This document shows, in pieces, positions 41,221 to 49,642 of a stretch of 64,000 bases of DNA. A program made the translations under genes and the position numbers. A model generated the notes under the pieces. It did no database searches. It worked only from the letters and a program-made list of their open reading frames with translations, and was not told the DNA's origin. The number at the start of each line of letters is the position of its first letter. The first letter of the stretch is position 1. The stretch comes from a virus: positions 1 through 64,000 of the IMG/VR virus record IMGVR_UViG_3300048928_000639. One strand, given 5' to 3'.

Positions 41221-41513
41221 GATGCAAAGCTCCGAAGGAATGGGTCTGTGCTGCAATCGTAGTTGATTAGGAACAGGTGGGATGGATCGATCGGCTTCGG
41301 TTCGACGCGGCGACCCATCTTGACGCGCACGATCGGCTTGAACTGACTTCGGTAGCCTTGAATGACCCAGTGCGACATCTCGACTATGACCCGGTCACCA
41401 CTTGTGCGGAGAACGACACCTTCGTCCCCGAGACGCACCACACCCTCGACTTCTCGCACACAGCGCACGCGCGTCCCTGCGGGCCATTCGATCCGTTGGG
41501 CTGCTGTGGTCAT
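41214..41513 (-). CDS. Hypothetical protein (99 aa)
   Basis: ATG at 41513 overlaps the upstream stop. MTTAAQRIEWPAGTRVRCVR, VEGVVRLGDEGVVLRTSGDR and VEMSHWVIQGYRSQFKPIVR. The beta-rich first half resembles a small SH3-like barrel (G..V....G.v.....G.V). No assigned family. Confidence 0.5.
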   Translation of the reverse strand: MTTAAQRIEWPAGTRVRCVREVEGVVRLGDEGVVLRTSGDRVIVEMSHWVIQGYRSQFKPIVRVKMGRRVEPKPIDPSHLFLINYDCSTDPFLRSFASC

Positions 41514-41737
41514 ATCGTCCACCCAGCGCCCATTGCGAGTGCGCGCCAGTAGAGATGTCCTTCAGAAGTGTCGCACCAATAGAATAGGTCGGCGAGGGTT
41601 TCTCCTGCGTTGCCGATGGGCGCAGCGCGTTGCAGTGTGAGAAGTGGGCCAATTCCACCCTCATCATACGTAGCCTCCGCAATCCGCTGGCAGTGGAGCG
41701 GGAAGGCCGCTGCGATCTGTTCGAACCGGGTTGTCAT
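41510..41737 (-). CDS. Hypothetical protein (75 aa)
   Basis: MTTRFEQIAAAFPLHCQRIA, TYDEGGIGPLLTLQRAAPIG, DLFYWCDTSEGHLYWRALAM. Mixed helical protein, no family. ATGA-coupled on both sides. Confidence 0.5.
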   Translation of the reverse strand: MTTRFEQIAAAFPLHCQRIAEATYDEGGIGPLLTLQRAAPIGNAGETLADLFYWCDTSEGHLYWRALAMGAGWTI

Positions 41738-41871
41738 CGGCGGGTCTCCAGCGCTACGGCGATACGCACGAGCGCCGCTTCGATGCGGTTGAATCGCTCA
41801 AAGCCCGGTATGGTGATAAAGATCAGGAACAGCCACAGACAGGGCCAGAAATAGCCGGGGTGCTCTTTCAC
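41734..41871 (-). CDS. Small membrane protein (45 aa)
   Basis: GTG at 41871 overlaps the upstream stop. MKEHPGYFWPCLWLFLIFIT followed by IPGFERFNRIEAALVRIAVA: one transmembrane helix then an amphipathic helix. A longer frame to 42189 is a shadow of the upstream gene. Confidence 0.5.
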   Translation of the reverse strand: MKEHPGYFWPCLWLFLIFITIPGFERFNRIEAALVRIAVALETRR

Positions 41872-42158
41872 AGCGACACCAGCCCATTCGCCGCGCGCAG
41901 GGTCGCACCAGACTGCGCCCCATCCCACCCAAGGTCTCCGCCAGCCTCGATCTGCCGCAGCCGACGCGCGACGGCCCGCTTGCCGTTCAGTCCGGCCTGC
42001 GCGTACTGGATAGATTTGGTCTCGCGCTTCGCAGCACGGGCCTGCTTCTTGCGCACCAACGCAGCGGCAGCTTCCAACTGGCGCAGGAGGAAGTCGGGGA
42101 TCATCGGACCCCATTCGAGCTTGATAATGCTGAGCACGTCGCCGCCGAGGTCGTACAT
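41868..42158 (-). CDS. Hypothetical protein (96 aa)
   Basis: ATG at 42158, first gene after cassette P12. MYDLGGDVLSIIKLEWGPMI, LLRQLEAAAALVRKKQARAA, GLNGKRAVARRLRQIEAGGD, ending in LRAANGLVSL. Basic helical protein; no family. Confidence 0.5.
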   Translation of the reverse strand: MYDLGGDVLSIIKLEWGPMIPDFLLRQLEAAAALVRKKQARAAKRETKSIQYAQAGLNGKRAVARRLRQIEAGGDLGWDGAQSGATLRAANGLVSL

Positions 42159-42187
42159 TTGATGGTCCCCTATTCCTACTGACACTC

Positions 42188-42221
42188 ACCGTATCTAATT
42201 AATCTTGAGAGTCAAGATAAA
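42188..42221 (-). promoter_or_regulatory. Promoter-operator cassette P12
   Basis: Palindrome 42199-42221. Leftwards: TTGACT, 16 bp, TACGGT (42188-42193). GACTC core. Drives the 13 tightly coupled small genes down to 39127. Confidence 0.7.
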
Positions 42222-42577
42222 TCGGCACGAAAAGACGCAGCCGCTGCATTCCCGGCCAGGTTGCCAATCAGACACAGGTAGACCGGGATTCCTTCAACCG
42301 TGATCCAATCCTCGCCATCAGGCCCCTCGGCGCAGCCCACGTCGCTCTCCAGGCAATCGCACTCACGCGCCACCTCACGCGCCACCCATGCCCACGGGGC
42401 ACTGGCGTCGCCGGGGACGAAGCGGGCCTTTGCCCATGGGCGCCCGTCGAGATGCGTGATGTGGACTGGCGTGAGCGTCGGGTGGGGCAGTACGTTGTTG
42501 CGGGCTGCCACGCGGGTCACGGCGGCGCGCTGCATGCGAGAGATATCGATCAGGTTGTCTATCGCGTCGTAGGTCAT
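42212..42577 (-). CDS. Hypothetical protein (121 aa)
   Basis: MTYDAIDNLIDISRMQRAAV, HPTLTPVHITHLDGRPWAKA, WVAREVARECDCLESDVGCA, GEDWITVEGIPVYLCLIGNL. Its TGA stop is inside the P12 palindrome. Cys cluster CDC...C in the centre. Function unknown. Confidence 0.55.
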   Translation of the reverse strand: MTYDAIDNLIDISRMQRAAVTRVAARNNVLPHPTLTPVHITHLDGRPWAKARFVPGDASAPWAWVAREVARECDCLESDVGCAEGPDGEDWITVEGIPVYLCLIGNLAGNAAAASFRADLS

Positions 42578-42810
42578 GACAAAGCCTCCACCAGTTTGCG
42601 CAGCATGATGCCCGTGCCACGGTGGCCCATCTCGTCGTATTCGTTCGCCACGCTCTCGATCGCCTTCAGCAATTCATAGCGCGACACCGGTGCATCAAGG
42701 CGTGCTGCCGCTTCCCTTGCGGCCCGTTCGCGGTCCCGCTGGTCCTCGCGTTGCGCTTGCGCCGTTTGTTCAATGGCGCCGAACATTTGCTTGGTGGTGC
42801 GGTGGGTCAT
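42574..42810 (-). CDS. Hypothetical helical protein (78 aa)
   Basis: MTHRTTKQMFGAIEQTAQAQ then a charged coiled-coil-like helix (DQRDRERAAREAAARLDAPV) and LLKAIESVANEYDEMGHRG. ATGA overlaps on both sides. Unknown. Confidence 0.55.
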   Translation of the reverse strand: MTHRTTKQMFGAIEQTAQAQREDQRDRERAAREAAARLDAPVSRYELLKAIESVANEYDEMGHRGTGIMLRKLVEALS

Positions 42811-43013
42811 GACTGCGGATACTCACCCTCGACATAGGCGCGAGCTTCATCGGTCAGGCGACCGGCCTTAAGCATCAGGCGAGCGAGCAACACGTCCGCT
42901 TTATTCTTCTTTGCAGCGTTCAAACCTGCTCGCACCTGTTCCATGGTGCGCAGCGGGAGACCAAGTCGTTCTGCATCGGCTTGCAGCATAGAGGCGATGG
43001 TGGGGTGGGTCAT
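42807..43013 (-). CDS. Hypothetical helical protein (68 aa)
   Basis: ATG at 43013 with AGGAG upstream; first gene of the P13 unit. MTHPTIASMLQADAERLGLP, TMEQVRAGLNAAKKNKADVL, LARLMLKAGRLTDEARAYVE. Longer frames upstream cross the promoter. Unknown. Confidence 0.55.
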   Translation of the reverse strand: MTHPTIASMLQADAERLGLPLRTMEQVRAGLNAAKKNKADVLLARLMLKAGRLTDEARAYVEGEYPQS

Positions 43014-43036
43014 TGTTCGCTCCTGTTGGTGCAATG

Positions 43037-43070
43037 ACCATAGCAATCGAATCGTGAGAGTCAACATTAA
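43037..43070 (-). promoter_or_regulatory. Promoter-operator cassette P13
   Basis: Palindrome 43048-43070. Leftwards: TTGACT, 16 bp, TATGGT (43037-43042). GACTC core. Confidence 0.7.
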
Positions 43071-43510
43071 TTTGTGACCGAGGCTGCAGGTGCTGCGATT
43101 TGGTGTTGAGTGGTGCGGGATTACCTTGGACCAGTGGACCAGCGCCGTGGTCCGTTCATGTTCCATTTTGCCATTGTTTTTGTTGTGTTATTTCTATTTT
43201 AGACTCTGGACCAAGGAATATTGAAAAGACTACTGCCAGAATTGGGAAATCCCATTCAACACGTAATAGCAAATACACGTACTAACGCGCACTCGCAGAG
43301 ACCCCCGAAAAGCACCCCGGCTGTCCTATTGCAAAACCCGTGTTCCACTGGTCCAAGAGTCTAAATCGAAAATACGTCAATGATTTCAACGGAAAAATGG
43401 ACCAGCCCATTTCGCGCATTTGATGTAGTTGTATCGTCTGCAACTTACAGTAACCTGCGATTACGTGTTGAGCACTTGACCGCACCATTCCGGCTCAACA
43501 TCTATTCGCA
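43071..43510. other. AT-rich non-coding iteron region, candidate replication origin
   Basis: 440 bp without a gene, clearly lower in G+C than its surroundings. The heptamer TGGACCA occurs at 43127-43133, 43135-43141, 43207-43213 and 43398-43404, and inverted (TGGTCCA) at 43349-43355; a near copy (TGGTCCG) lies at 43148-43154. Two longer copies, TTTTAGACTCTGGACCA (43197-43213) and TGGTCCAAGAGTCTAAAT (43349-43366), form an interrupted inverted repeat and each carry a GANTC site. T-rich tracts (43160-43200) could be the unwinding element. It adjoins the methyltransferase and primase genes. Confidence 0.5.
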
Positions 43511-43795
43511 ATGACCAGTACAGCACAGACGATCTCTCAACTCGAAATCGCAGGCTTCACGCACCTCCAGCGCTCGTGCGAAGCGCCAGGATGCCCGCCG
43601 CTCATGTCGGAAATATCGTTCGCTAGGATGCGGGAGATGCGCGCTGACGCCGGTGACATGACGCTCGAACAGGTGCGGGCCAAGATGCCGTGTAAGCGAT
43701 GTGGCGCGCGGATGATGTGGTTGTCACCGGTGGACCTGCGGGAACAGGAGGCGCGGTTGAAGGCGCACTCGTACCCGGATTGGAGTCGTCGTTAG
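43511..43795 (+). CDS. Zinc-finger-like small protein on the opposite strand
   Basis: 94 aa, one of two plus-strand genes in the left arm. MTSTAQTISQLEIAGFTHLQ, CEAPGCPPL, MSEISFARMREMRADAGDMT and MPCKRCGARMMWLSPVDLRE: two Cys pairs make a zinc knuckle. No clear ribosome site before the ATG; an internal ATG at MSEIS is an alternative. It converges with the C5 methyltransferase, their stops overlapping. Directly next to the iteron region, so a role in replication control or as an origin-binding factor is conceivable. Confidence 0.6.
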   Translation: MTSTAQTISQLEIAGFTHLQRSCEAPGCPPLMSEISFARMREMRADAGDMTLEQVRAKMPCKRCGARMMWLSPVDLREQEARLKAHSYPDWSRR

Positions 43796-45402
43796 GTGCG
43801 AGGCATGAACCGAGCGATGCGCTCGCCGACCCACCTGAATTTGGGCACAGCCCACGAGTTGCCGAGCACCTTGTAGCGCGGACCATCTGGACACTGGTCA
43901 GCGCCCTTGCCGCGCCACGGGATCGCTGTGTAGTCGGGCGACCACCAACGACCAGCATGATCCAGCCACGCGCCAGGGTAGGTGGAGTCGCACTGCCACT
44001 GGAAACCCTGCAGGCGCTCGCACTCACGCGGGGTGAGCCGACGGACGGCACTGGTCAGGACATGCGGCTTGTCACCGCCGCCACTGCTGGCGCGCAGTGC
44101 CGTAGCGACATCGCCGCCGAGTTCGGCTGTCGCGCCACCCTCCCGACCACGCAGGGCAACTGGGTAGGCGATGGCGGGCATGACACCGGCGTTCGCATGG
44201 CTGCCGCTGTGACCGCCTGCGCGTAGCGTTGGCGAAAGCTCATAGGTGGCGTCGGCGCCGTAGTCCTTGGCGCTGAAACAGATGATCGGCGTGCCTCGAC
44301 CGGTCCCGTCCTCGCTCGCGTCCGCACCTTCGGCTTTGAGCGCATGACTGATCGGACCAGTGACGCTGACCGCCATCAACATTCCGCACTCGGCGTCTTG
44401 CTGTGTGGCGCTACCTGCGGCTTTGCCGTTCGCCTGGAGCGTTCCTGTGATCTGCGGCACATAGGTCTGTAGGGTATGGTCGCAGCTGTCGTTTGGCTTG
44501 CCGAGCAGCGAGCGCGACAACGCAGGCACCAGTCCGCCGTTCAGGTCGAAGTCGGTCCCAAGTCCGCCACTGCCTTCAGGGCGCGAGCTAAGGGTTCCGG
44601 TAACGCCTTGCCCCGCTTCTCGGCTCGGCGGAGAATTCCGGCGCACGCCTTCCGGCTCAAAAAGTACTGCGGCGGGATCGGCCCCGTTTCCAAAATCTGC
44701 GATAACGATGACACGCTCGCGTCGTTGTGCCAGGCCAAAAAATTGTGCGTCCTTGACAGCCCAGGCGGCGCGTCCTTTGGGTCCAGTGACCACCCCGTAC
44801 CGTGGCCATTTGATGTAGTGGGCGCGCTCCTTGGCGCTCCATCCCCATGCTCGATTGAACTTGCCGACGACAGGCCGCGGAGTGGCAGGAAGGAAGGGAC
44901 CGTCTGCTCCGACAAGTCCCGCCAAAAAACATCCGAAGGCGTTGTCTTTGGTGCTGAGAACGCCGGGGACGTTCTCCCATACGACGTTGCGGAGACCATT
45001 GCCTTCAGCGAGTTCATGCGCCAGTCCTACGAATGCGAGGGTGAGATTGCCGCGGGCGTCGTCCAGCGAGTTGCGCGCACCGGCGATGGAGAAGGCTTGG
45101 CATGGCGTACCGCCGCACAGGATGTCCACGCGACCGAGCCACTTGGTTTTGACCTTGGTGAAGTCGCCATGATTCGGGACGCCGGGGTAATGGTGTGCCA
45201 GCGTGGCGCTCGGAAACTTCTCAATCTCGGCGACACCAACGCACTTCCAGCCGAGCGGCGTCCAGGCAACGCTCGCCGCCTCGATGCCCGAGCACACTGA
45301 AAAGAACGTCAACTCGTCGGGTTGGAGCGCAAGCGCGGCCGCTGCGAACGACGGACCGGCATAGATGACGTTGCCGTCGCGGCGCAGGGTGAAGTGGGTC
45401 AT
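43792..45402 (-). CDS. C5-cytosine DNA methyltransferase
   Basis: 536 aa from the ATG at 45402. Motif I FFSVCSGIEAASVAW, motif IV GGTPCQAFSIAG (catalytic PC), motif VI VVWENVPG, motif VIII FGLAQRRERVIVIAD and motifs IX-X TPRECERLQGF and LGNSWAVPKF are all present. A long variable insertion between VIII and IX (~255-430) is typical of phage-encoded enzymes. It modifies phage DNA, most likely against host restriction. The ATG is 6 nt from the -10 of P14, so the message may be leaderless. Confidence 0.92.
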   Translation of the reverse strand: MTHFTLRRDGNVIYAGPSFAAAALALQPDELTFFSVCSGIEAASVAWTPLGWKCVGVAEIEKFPSATLAHHYPGVPNHGDFTKVKTKWLGRVDILCGGTPCQAFSIAGARNSLDDARGNLTLAFVGLAHELAEGNGLRNVVWENVPGVLSTKDNAFGCFLAGLVGADGPFLPATPRPVVGKFNRAWGWSAKERAHYIKWPRYGVVTGPKGRAAWAVKDAQFFGLAQRRERVIVIADFGNGADPAAVLFEPEGVRRNSPPSREAGQGVTGTLSSRPEGSGGLGTDFDLNGGLVPALSRSLLGKPNDSCDHTLQTYVPQITGTLQANGKAAGSATQQDAECGMLMAVSVTGPISHALKAEGADASEDGTGRGTPIICFSAKDYGADATYELSPTLRAGGHSGSHANAGVMPAIAYPVALRGREGGATAELGGDVATALRASSGGGDKPHVLTSAVRRLTPRECERLQGFQWQCDSTYPGAWLDHAGRWWSPDYTAIPWRGKGADQCPDGPRYKVLGNSWAVPKFRWVGERIARFMPRT

Positions 45403-45408
45403 CCGCTC

Positions 45409-45443
45409 ACACTGCAAGAATTAATCGTGAGAGTCAACATAAA
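45409..45443 (-). promoter_or_regulatory. Promoter-operator cassette P14
   Basis: Palindrome 45421-45443. Leftwards: TTGACT, 17 bp, CAGTGT (45409-45414). GACTC core. Drives the C5 methyltransferase. Confidence 0.65.
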
Positions 45444-45446
45444 AGG

Positions 45447-47615
45447 TCAGTAAGGAGGCGGGCTGGGCGGCAATACCACGCCCGGTGACGTTGGCAGCGG
45501 CACCGCGTTCCCGCCACGGATGATGACGCGCGGCCGGTTGTCGGCGGTCTTGCTGACCAGGTAGCGCACGACGTGCTCAATGTGCTTTGGCAGTATCTCG
45601 GGGCCGCGGTACCAACCACGCGTCCGCGTGCCACCGATGTACGGCTGGACTCGACGAAACCCCATCTTCTTGAGGATCGCGTCGCGGGCACCGTGGACAT
45701 TGCGCCAGTTTGAATAGTCGCAAAGGTCGACGATATCGTCGACCGACACGAACGCCTGCTTAGTGTGCTCGGTCTCGCCGAACCATGACCATAGCCGGCT
45801 TTCCATATCGCTGACCGAGCGGGCAGCCTCCTGGTGCGTCGCAGCGATCGCCCACACTTCACGCGGGATGTCAAAACTTTCCCCGCGCGTATGGCGCGCT
45901 GCCGCCTCACCGACCAACTGAAACACGGCGCTGCGCAGGCCGGGCAGGTCTACCTCCTGGTCGATTCTGATAGGTAAAAATCGGCGATTGCCGGATGGAT
46001 CCTCCAGCGGCGTGTCGTCGTTGGTCGAGCCGCAGAAGATGTTTCGCCGCGGTCGCTCGGTCACGGCGCGGGCATAGGCCGTGCGTCCGGCGTCGGTGGT
46101 GCGGGAAATCATCGCCTTGACATGGTTCACATTGGTATTGCCGCGCATGCCCATTTCGCTGATCTCAACCAGCATCTTGCCGGCCAGCGACAGGACCAGT
46201 TCCTTGGACGCATCACCGAGCAGGATTGAGTCAGTAAAGTATTCCGGTCGCAACGCCAGCACCGCGAGCATTGTCGACTTACCGGTGCCTTGCGGACCGA
46301 AGAAAATTGGCATCGTGTCGAACTTCACGCCAGGCGAACGAACCCGCGAGACCATGCCGCCGACCAGGCTACGCCCGACCGCGCTGTGGTACTGGTCGTT
46401 GGGGCAGGAACAATACCGGGATAGCCAAGAGTCGAGCCTTGCAGTCCCGTCCCAGTCCTTCTCCAGCGTCGCCAGCAGTTCGACGGCGGGATCGACCGGG
46501 TTGGCGTGGGCAATCGCCAACAACGTCTCCCACAGGAACTCCTTGCCGGGCCGAAAGCGCGTCTTGGTCCGGTTGGCGCGGGTGCGGAGCTTGGCCACGA
46601 CAGTGTCGTCAATGTAGGTCCAGTCCGTCCAGCGCAGGTCGAGGTCGATGCCGCCCTGGATTTCCATGCGTTCCAGCCATGCGTTCCAGCGCAGCGACAG
46701 TCCGAGGATGCCGAGCAGGACGGTCACGTTGTCGCTGTTGTCCGACTGCGGTTCCTGATTCTTGTCGTACTCCCACTTGTCGTGCGTAACGGTGATGCGC
46801 TCGACCTTTTCCTGCAGGTTCGCCGCGGCCAGCTTGATCTTACTGGTCGGCAGCGGATGCCCGGACAGGGTGATACGCCGGCACACGGCATCGAACACGT
46901 CGGCGTGCAGCAGGTTCAGCACGGCGAGCACGTCCACCACGGCGGCCGGCTTGAACTTCTGCGGCGGCTCGGACAGCGCGATCACGCGCGAGATGCATTC
47001 CAGCATGTCGGCGTACAGGCCGTGCCCGGACATGGCGGCGGGCAGCGTGGGGAATTCATCGGCGGCGGGCCGCGCCGGCGCGTTGGTCGGTGCTGCGAGG
47101 AAGTCGCGGAGGACAGGCGCGGCGAGACGCGTCAGTTCCTCCTGCCCGGCGAGCATCGGCATGCCGCCTTGCAGCGTAGCACCAGCAGCAGCCGCGATCG
47201 CCGCAACGCCTTTGAACATATCGACGCCAACTTTTCGCAGCGACCCTTTCCAGCCAAGGTCGTGAGCGCGTTTGAACAGCGTCCCCATCGTCTGGGAATT
47301 TTCGGTCGCCTCACTGGCGAAGGTATCCCATTTAGAAAGGGCGGTGTCATCTACGGTCTGATCATGACAGATGACCGCCCACAGATCCAAGCCGTTGTCG
47401 CCGAACTCGACTTTCGCGATCATGCCAGCCGATACCCAGTCCATATAGCTGGGGAAGCCGTCATTATCGAACAGCCATTGATATAACGCCTTGGCTTCGT
47501 CGATATCGTAGACGCCGACCTTACCAGCCACTGCAGCGCTACGCGTGGTTGAGCGAATACAATGCGCAACGAGCGCCGCCGGTGCCGGATAACTGTGTGT
47601 CGTCACGTCAACCAT
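45447..47615 (-). CDS. VirE-type replicative helicase / primase C-terminal part
   Basis: 722 aa. N-terminal PriCT-like region (EAKALYQWLFDNDGFPSYMD, then LGWKGSLRKVG), then the virulence-associated E ATPase: HANPVDPAVELLATLEKDWDG, FFGPQGTGKSTML (Walker A), ILLGDASKELVLSLAGKMLV with EISEMG (Walker B), IFCGSTNDDTPLEDPSGNRR (sensor/Arg). The C-terminus is Pro-rich and ends PPSPPPY. It acts with the prim-pol encoded just upstream; in many phages both are one polypeptide. Confidence 0.85.
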   Translation of the reverse strand: MVDVTTHSYPAPAALVAHCIRSTTRSAAVAGKVGVYDIDEAKALYQWLFDNDGFPSYMDWVSAGMIAKVEFGDNGLDLWAVICHDQTVDDTALSKWDTFASEATENSQTMGTLFKRAHDLGWKGSLRKVGVDMFKGVAAIAAAAGATLQGGMPMLAGQEELTRLAAPVLRDFLAAPTNAPARPAADEFPTLPAAMSGHGLYADMLECISRVIALSEPPQKFKPAAVVDVLAVLNLLHADVFDAVCRRITLSGHPLPTSKIKLAAANLQEKVERITVTHDKWEYDKNQEPQSDNSDNVTVLLGILGLSLRWNAWLERMEIQGGIDLDLRWTDWTYIDDTVVAKLRTRANRTKTRFRPGKEFLWETLLAIAHANPVDPAVELLATLEKDWDGTARLDSWLSRYCSCPNDQYHSAVGRSLVGGMVSRVRSPGVKFDTMPIFFGPQGTGKSTMLAVLALRPEYFTDSILLGDASKELVLSLAGKMLVEISEMGMRGNTNVNHVKAMISRTTDAGRTAYARAVTERPRRNIFCGSTNDDTPLEDPSGNRRFLPIRIDQEVDLPGLRSAVFQLVGEAAARHTRGESFDIPREVWAIAATHQEAARSVSDMESRLWSWFGETEHTKQAFVSVDDIVDLCDYSNWRNVHGARDAILKKMGFRRVQPYIGGTRTRGWYRGPEILPKHIEHVVRYLVSKTADNRPRVIIRGGNAVPLPTSPGVVLPPSPPPY

Positions 47616-48073
47616 GCGTAGGCATTTCCTTCAACATGGGACGGAGGAATCAGAACGAAGCCATTGCCTGCGCGGATGTCGATGATGCCGGGCACCAGCG
47701 GCGGCTGCTTCAACAGCGCGGCGTCTGTGTCCGTGGGAACGTCAAAGTACAGATGCCAGCCGGTGGATGGTGTTTGCACATGGGGCGCATAGATCGGCTG
47801 CCCGGCGGCGGTGCACCAGTCGCTCCAAGCCTTCCAGCCAGCTTCGCGGCCGACTTTCTTGACGTCAATATCCACTACTATTTTATTGCTTGGTCCGGCG
47901 ACCATAATCCAGTTGCAGCCGGGAAACTGCGCGGCCCACTCCGCCCACCGCTTGGGGTCGCGTGACCAATCGTGCGCGAAACTGGCGATCAGGCCAACAG
48001 GCGATTTTCCGCCGGCGGGAATCGGACAGAGGGCGGCACCCATGTCGGCATAACGGGCAAGCGGCTCAAACAT
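47603..48073 (-). CDS. Bifunctional primase-polymerase (prim-pol) domain protein
   Basis: 156 aa. FEPLARYADMGAALCPIPAG, GKSPVGLIASFAHDWSRDPK, NWIMVAGPSNKIVVDIDVKK (the D-x-D catalytic pair), QTPSTGWHLYFDVP (conserved S-x-H) and IDIRAGNGFVLIPPSHVEGN. Archaeo-eukaryotic primase fold. The stop overlaps the helicase start by 13 nt in another frame, so the fused primase-helicase seen elsewhere is split here. Confidence 0.85.
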   Translation of the reverse strand: MFEPLARYADMGAALCPIPAGGKSPVGLIASFAHDWSRDPKRWAEWAAQFPGCNWIMVAGPSNKIVVDIDVKKVGREAGWKAWSDWCTAAGQPIYAPHVQTPSTGWHLYFDVPTDTDAALLKQPPLVPGIIDIRAGNGFVLIPPSHVEGNAYAWLT

Positions 48074-49637
48074 GGGCCAACCGAGCCTGGAGCGCCTGCG
48101 CGGCGGGGAGCAGGGCGGCGGCGGTCCGGAAGGCTGACAGGTTTAACCGAACGGGACCGAACCGAGCGCGGATGTCAGCGACGTATTCCGCCTCGCGCTC
48201 GCACAGCACAACACAGAAGCCGCGGTTGGTCGCTGCGACGGCAGTGGTGCCAGATCCGCCAAAGGGGTCCAGGATCGTCCCGCCGGGCGGCGTGATGAGC
48301 GTGCACAGCCACTCCATGAGGCTGATCTTCTTGACGGTCGGGTGCTTGCTGCCGTTGCGGTCTGCCTTGGAGGCTTTTGCGCTGTAGAAGAATCGGGCGG
48401 CGGAGCCGGAGTCGTTGCGGGCGGCGTGTGACAACGGCGCGGCCATGTCGCCGTAGCACGTTTTGCTCGGGCGGGAGCGACCAGTCGCGTTTAGGTCACC
48501 CTGCTGTCCTTTGCTATCAGGAAACGCCCCGACCACTTCATCCGAGCCGTCATGCACCACGTTGGCGGGCCAGCGGCCTTGCACTGTCACTTCCGCACCA
48601 GGCATTCCAACGCGATCCTCTGCAACGCGGATCATGCTTGCGTTCGTGGTCGTTCCTTTGGGAGCGTACGTGCGTTCGTCTGTTCCTACTCTGCTCGCAT
48701 CAATATTCAGCGCGCCGGTGCGCCAGCGCAGCACATTGGCTGCGACCGTGCCTTCCGACAGCGGCTTGCGCGCCAGAACGATCGGCTCGAATGCGGGCTT
48801 GAGCGCAGTGCCCCATCCTTCCCATTCCGCTGCTTCGGGGGTGGCGGGTGCGGTGATGTCCACAACACGGCGAGCCGAAGCGTCGTAATCATCAGCATGC
48901 GCCGTAACCGCGAGACGAACTTCGGAGGTGTCGCGCATTTCCTTGCTGCCGACGACTTCGCGCTCAGCGGCCTCGAATGACTCGTCGAATTTGTCGCCAA
49001 TTTTGAGTGCTGCTTTGATGCGCGGCCATTCATCTCGCGTGGGCATACGACCGGTTTCGAACCACATGAAGCCACCGCCGCCAAGTGACTCGGTTGCGCC
49101 AATCAACCCGACTCGACGAGCGGCTTCGGTTTGTGAAATGGCTAATTTGGTGCGCGCTGCTTTGATTGCGGCACCAAGCAATTCAAGCGATTTCCAGTCT
49201 TTACGCTTATCAATCGCCTTGCTGACATCGAGCGACTTGGGAAAACCCGTCCCATAAAGCCACATCAAGGAGTCACGGATTTCGAACCCGGCGTCCTCGA
49301 TCGCGCAGGCCATGCGGTGATAGCCGCGCGACGAGCCGAAAGCGACGACGTGGCCGCCGGGTTTCAAGACGCGCAGCACTTCCGCCCACAACGCAGGCTG
49401 GAAAGCGATGTCGCCGCCATCCCACGCTTTGCCCATGAAGCCCGTCGAGATACGCGAGCGGCCCGCCGGCGAATTGAGGTTGAGCGATGCCGCGCCGGTG
49501 CCGCCTTTCTTGTCCGTGGTTAAATGGTACGGCGGATCGGTGACCACACTGTCCACGGAATTGTCGGGCATGGCGCGGAGGGCGTCGCGGCAATCGGCGT
49601 GAAAAAGGGTCGCCGTGGGGGACAGGGTGATACGCAT
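48066..49637 (-). CDS. Adenine/N4-cytosine DNA methyltransferase with inserted HTH
   Basis: 523 aa from the ATG at 49637 (a TTG at 49646 overlapping the upstream stop is the alternative). Motif IV VVTDPPYHLTTDKKGG, target-side region FMGKAWDGGDIAFQPALWAE, HVVAFGSSRGYHRMACAIED; C-terminal FxGxG motif PPGGTILDPFGGSGTTAVAA. Between ~155 and 230 there is an inserted XRE-like HTH (AIKAARTKLAISQTEAARRV). Sequence specificity cannot be read; it could be GANTC or any other site. Typical phage DNA modification enzyme. Confidence 0.88.
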   Translation of the reverse strand: MRITLSPTATLFHADCRDALRAMPDNSVDSVVTDPPYHLTTDKKGGTGAASLNLNSPAGRSRISTGFMGKAWDGGDIAFQPALWAEVLRVLKPGGHVVAFGSSRGYHRMACAIEDAGFEIRDSLMWLYGTGFPKSLDVSKAIDKRKDWKSLELLGAAIKAARTKLAISQTEAARRVGLIGATESLGGGGFMWFETGRMPTRDEWPRIKAALKIGDKFDESFEAAEREVVGSKEMRDTSEVRLAVTAHADDYDASARRVVDITAPATPEAAEWEGWGTALKPAFEPIVLARKPLSEGTVAANVLRWRTGALNIDASRVGTDERTYAPKGTTTNASMIRVAEDRVGMPGAEVTVQGRWPANVVHDGSDEVVGAFPDSKGQQGDLNATGRSRPSKTCYGDMAAPLSHAARNDSGSAARFFYSAKASKADRNGSKHPTVKKISLMEWLCTLITPPGGTILDPFGGSGTTAVAATNRGFCVVLCEREAEYVADIRARFGPVRLNLSAFRTAAALLPAAQALQARLAHV

Positions 49638-49642
49638 GCTGA

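Noticed and set aside
48066-49637. Calling the DNA methyltransferase CcrM
   Set aside because: It has TDPPY and an inserted HTH, but I cannot see the CcrM C-terminal domain or derive specificity from the sequence.
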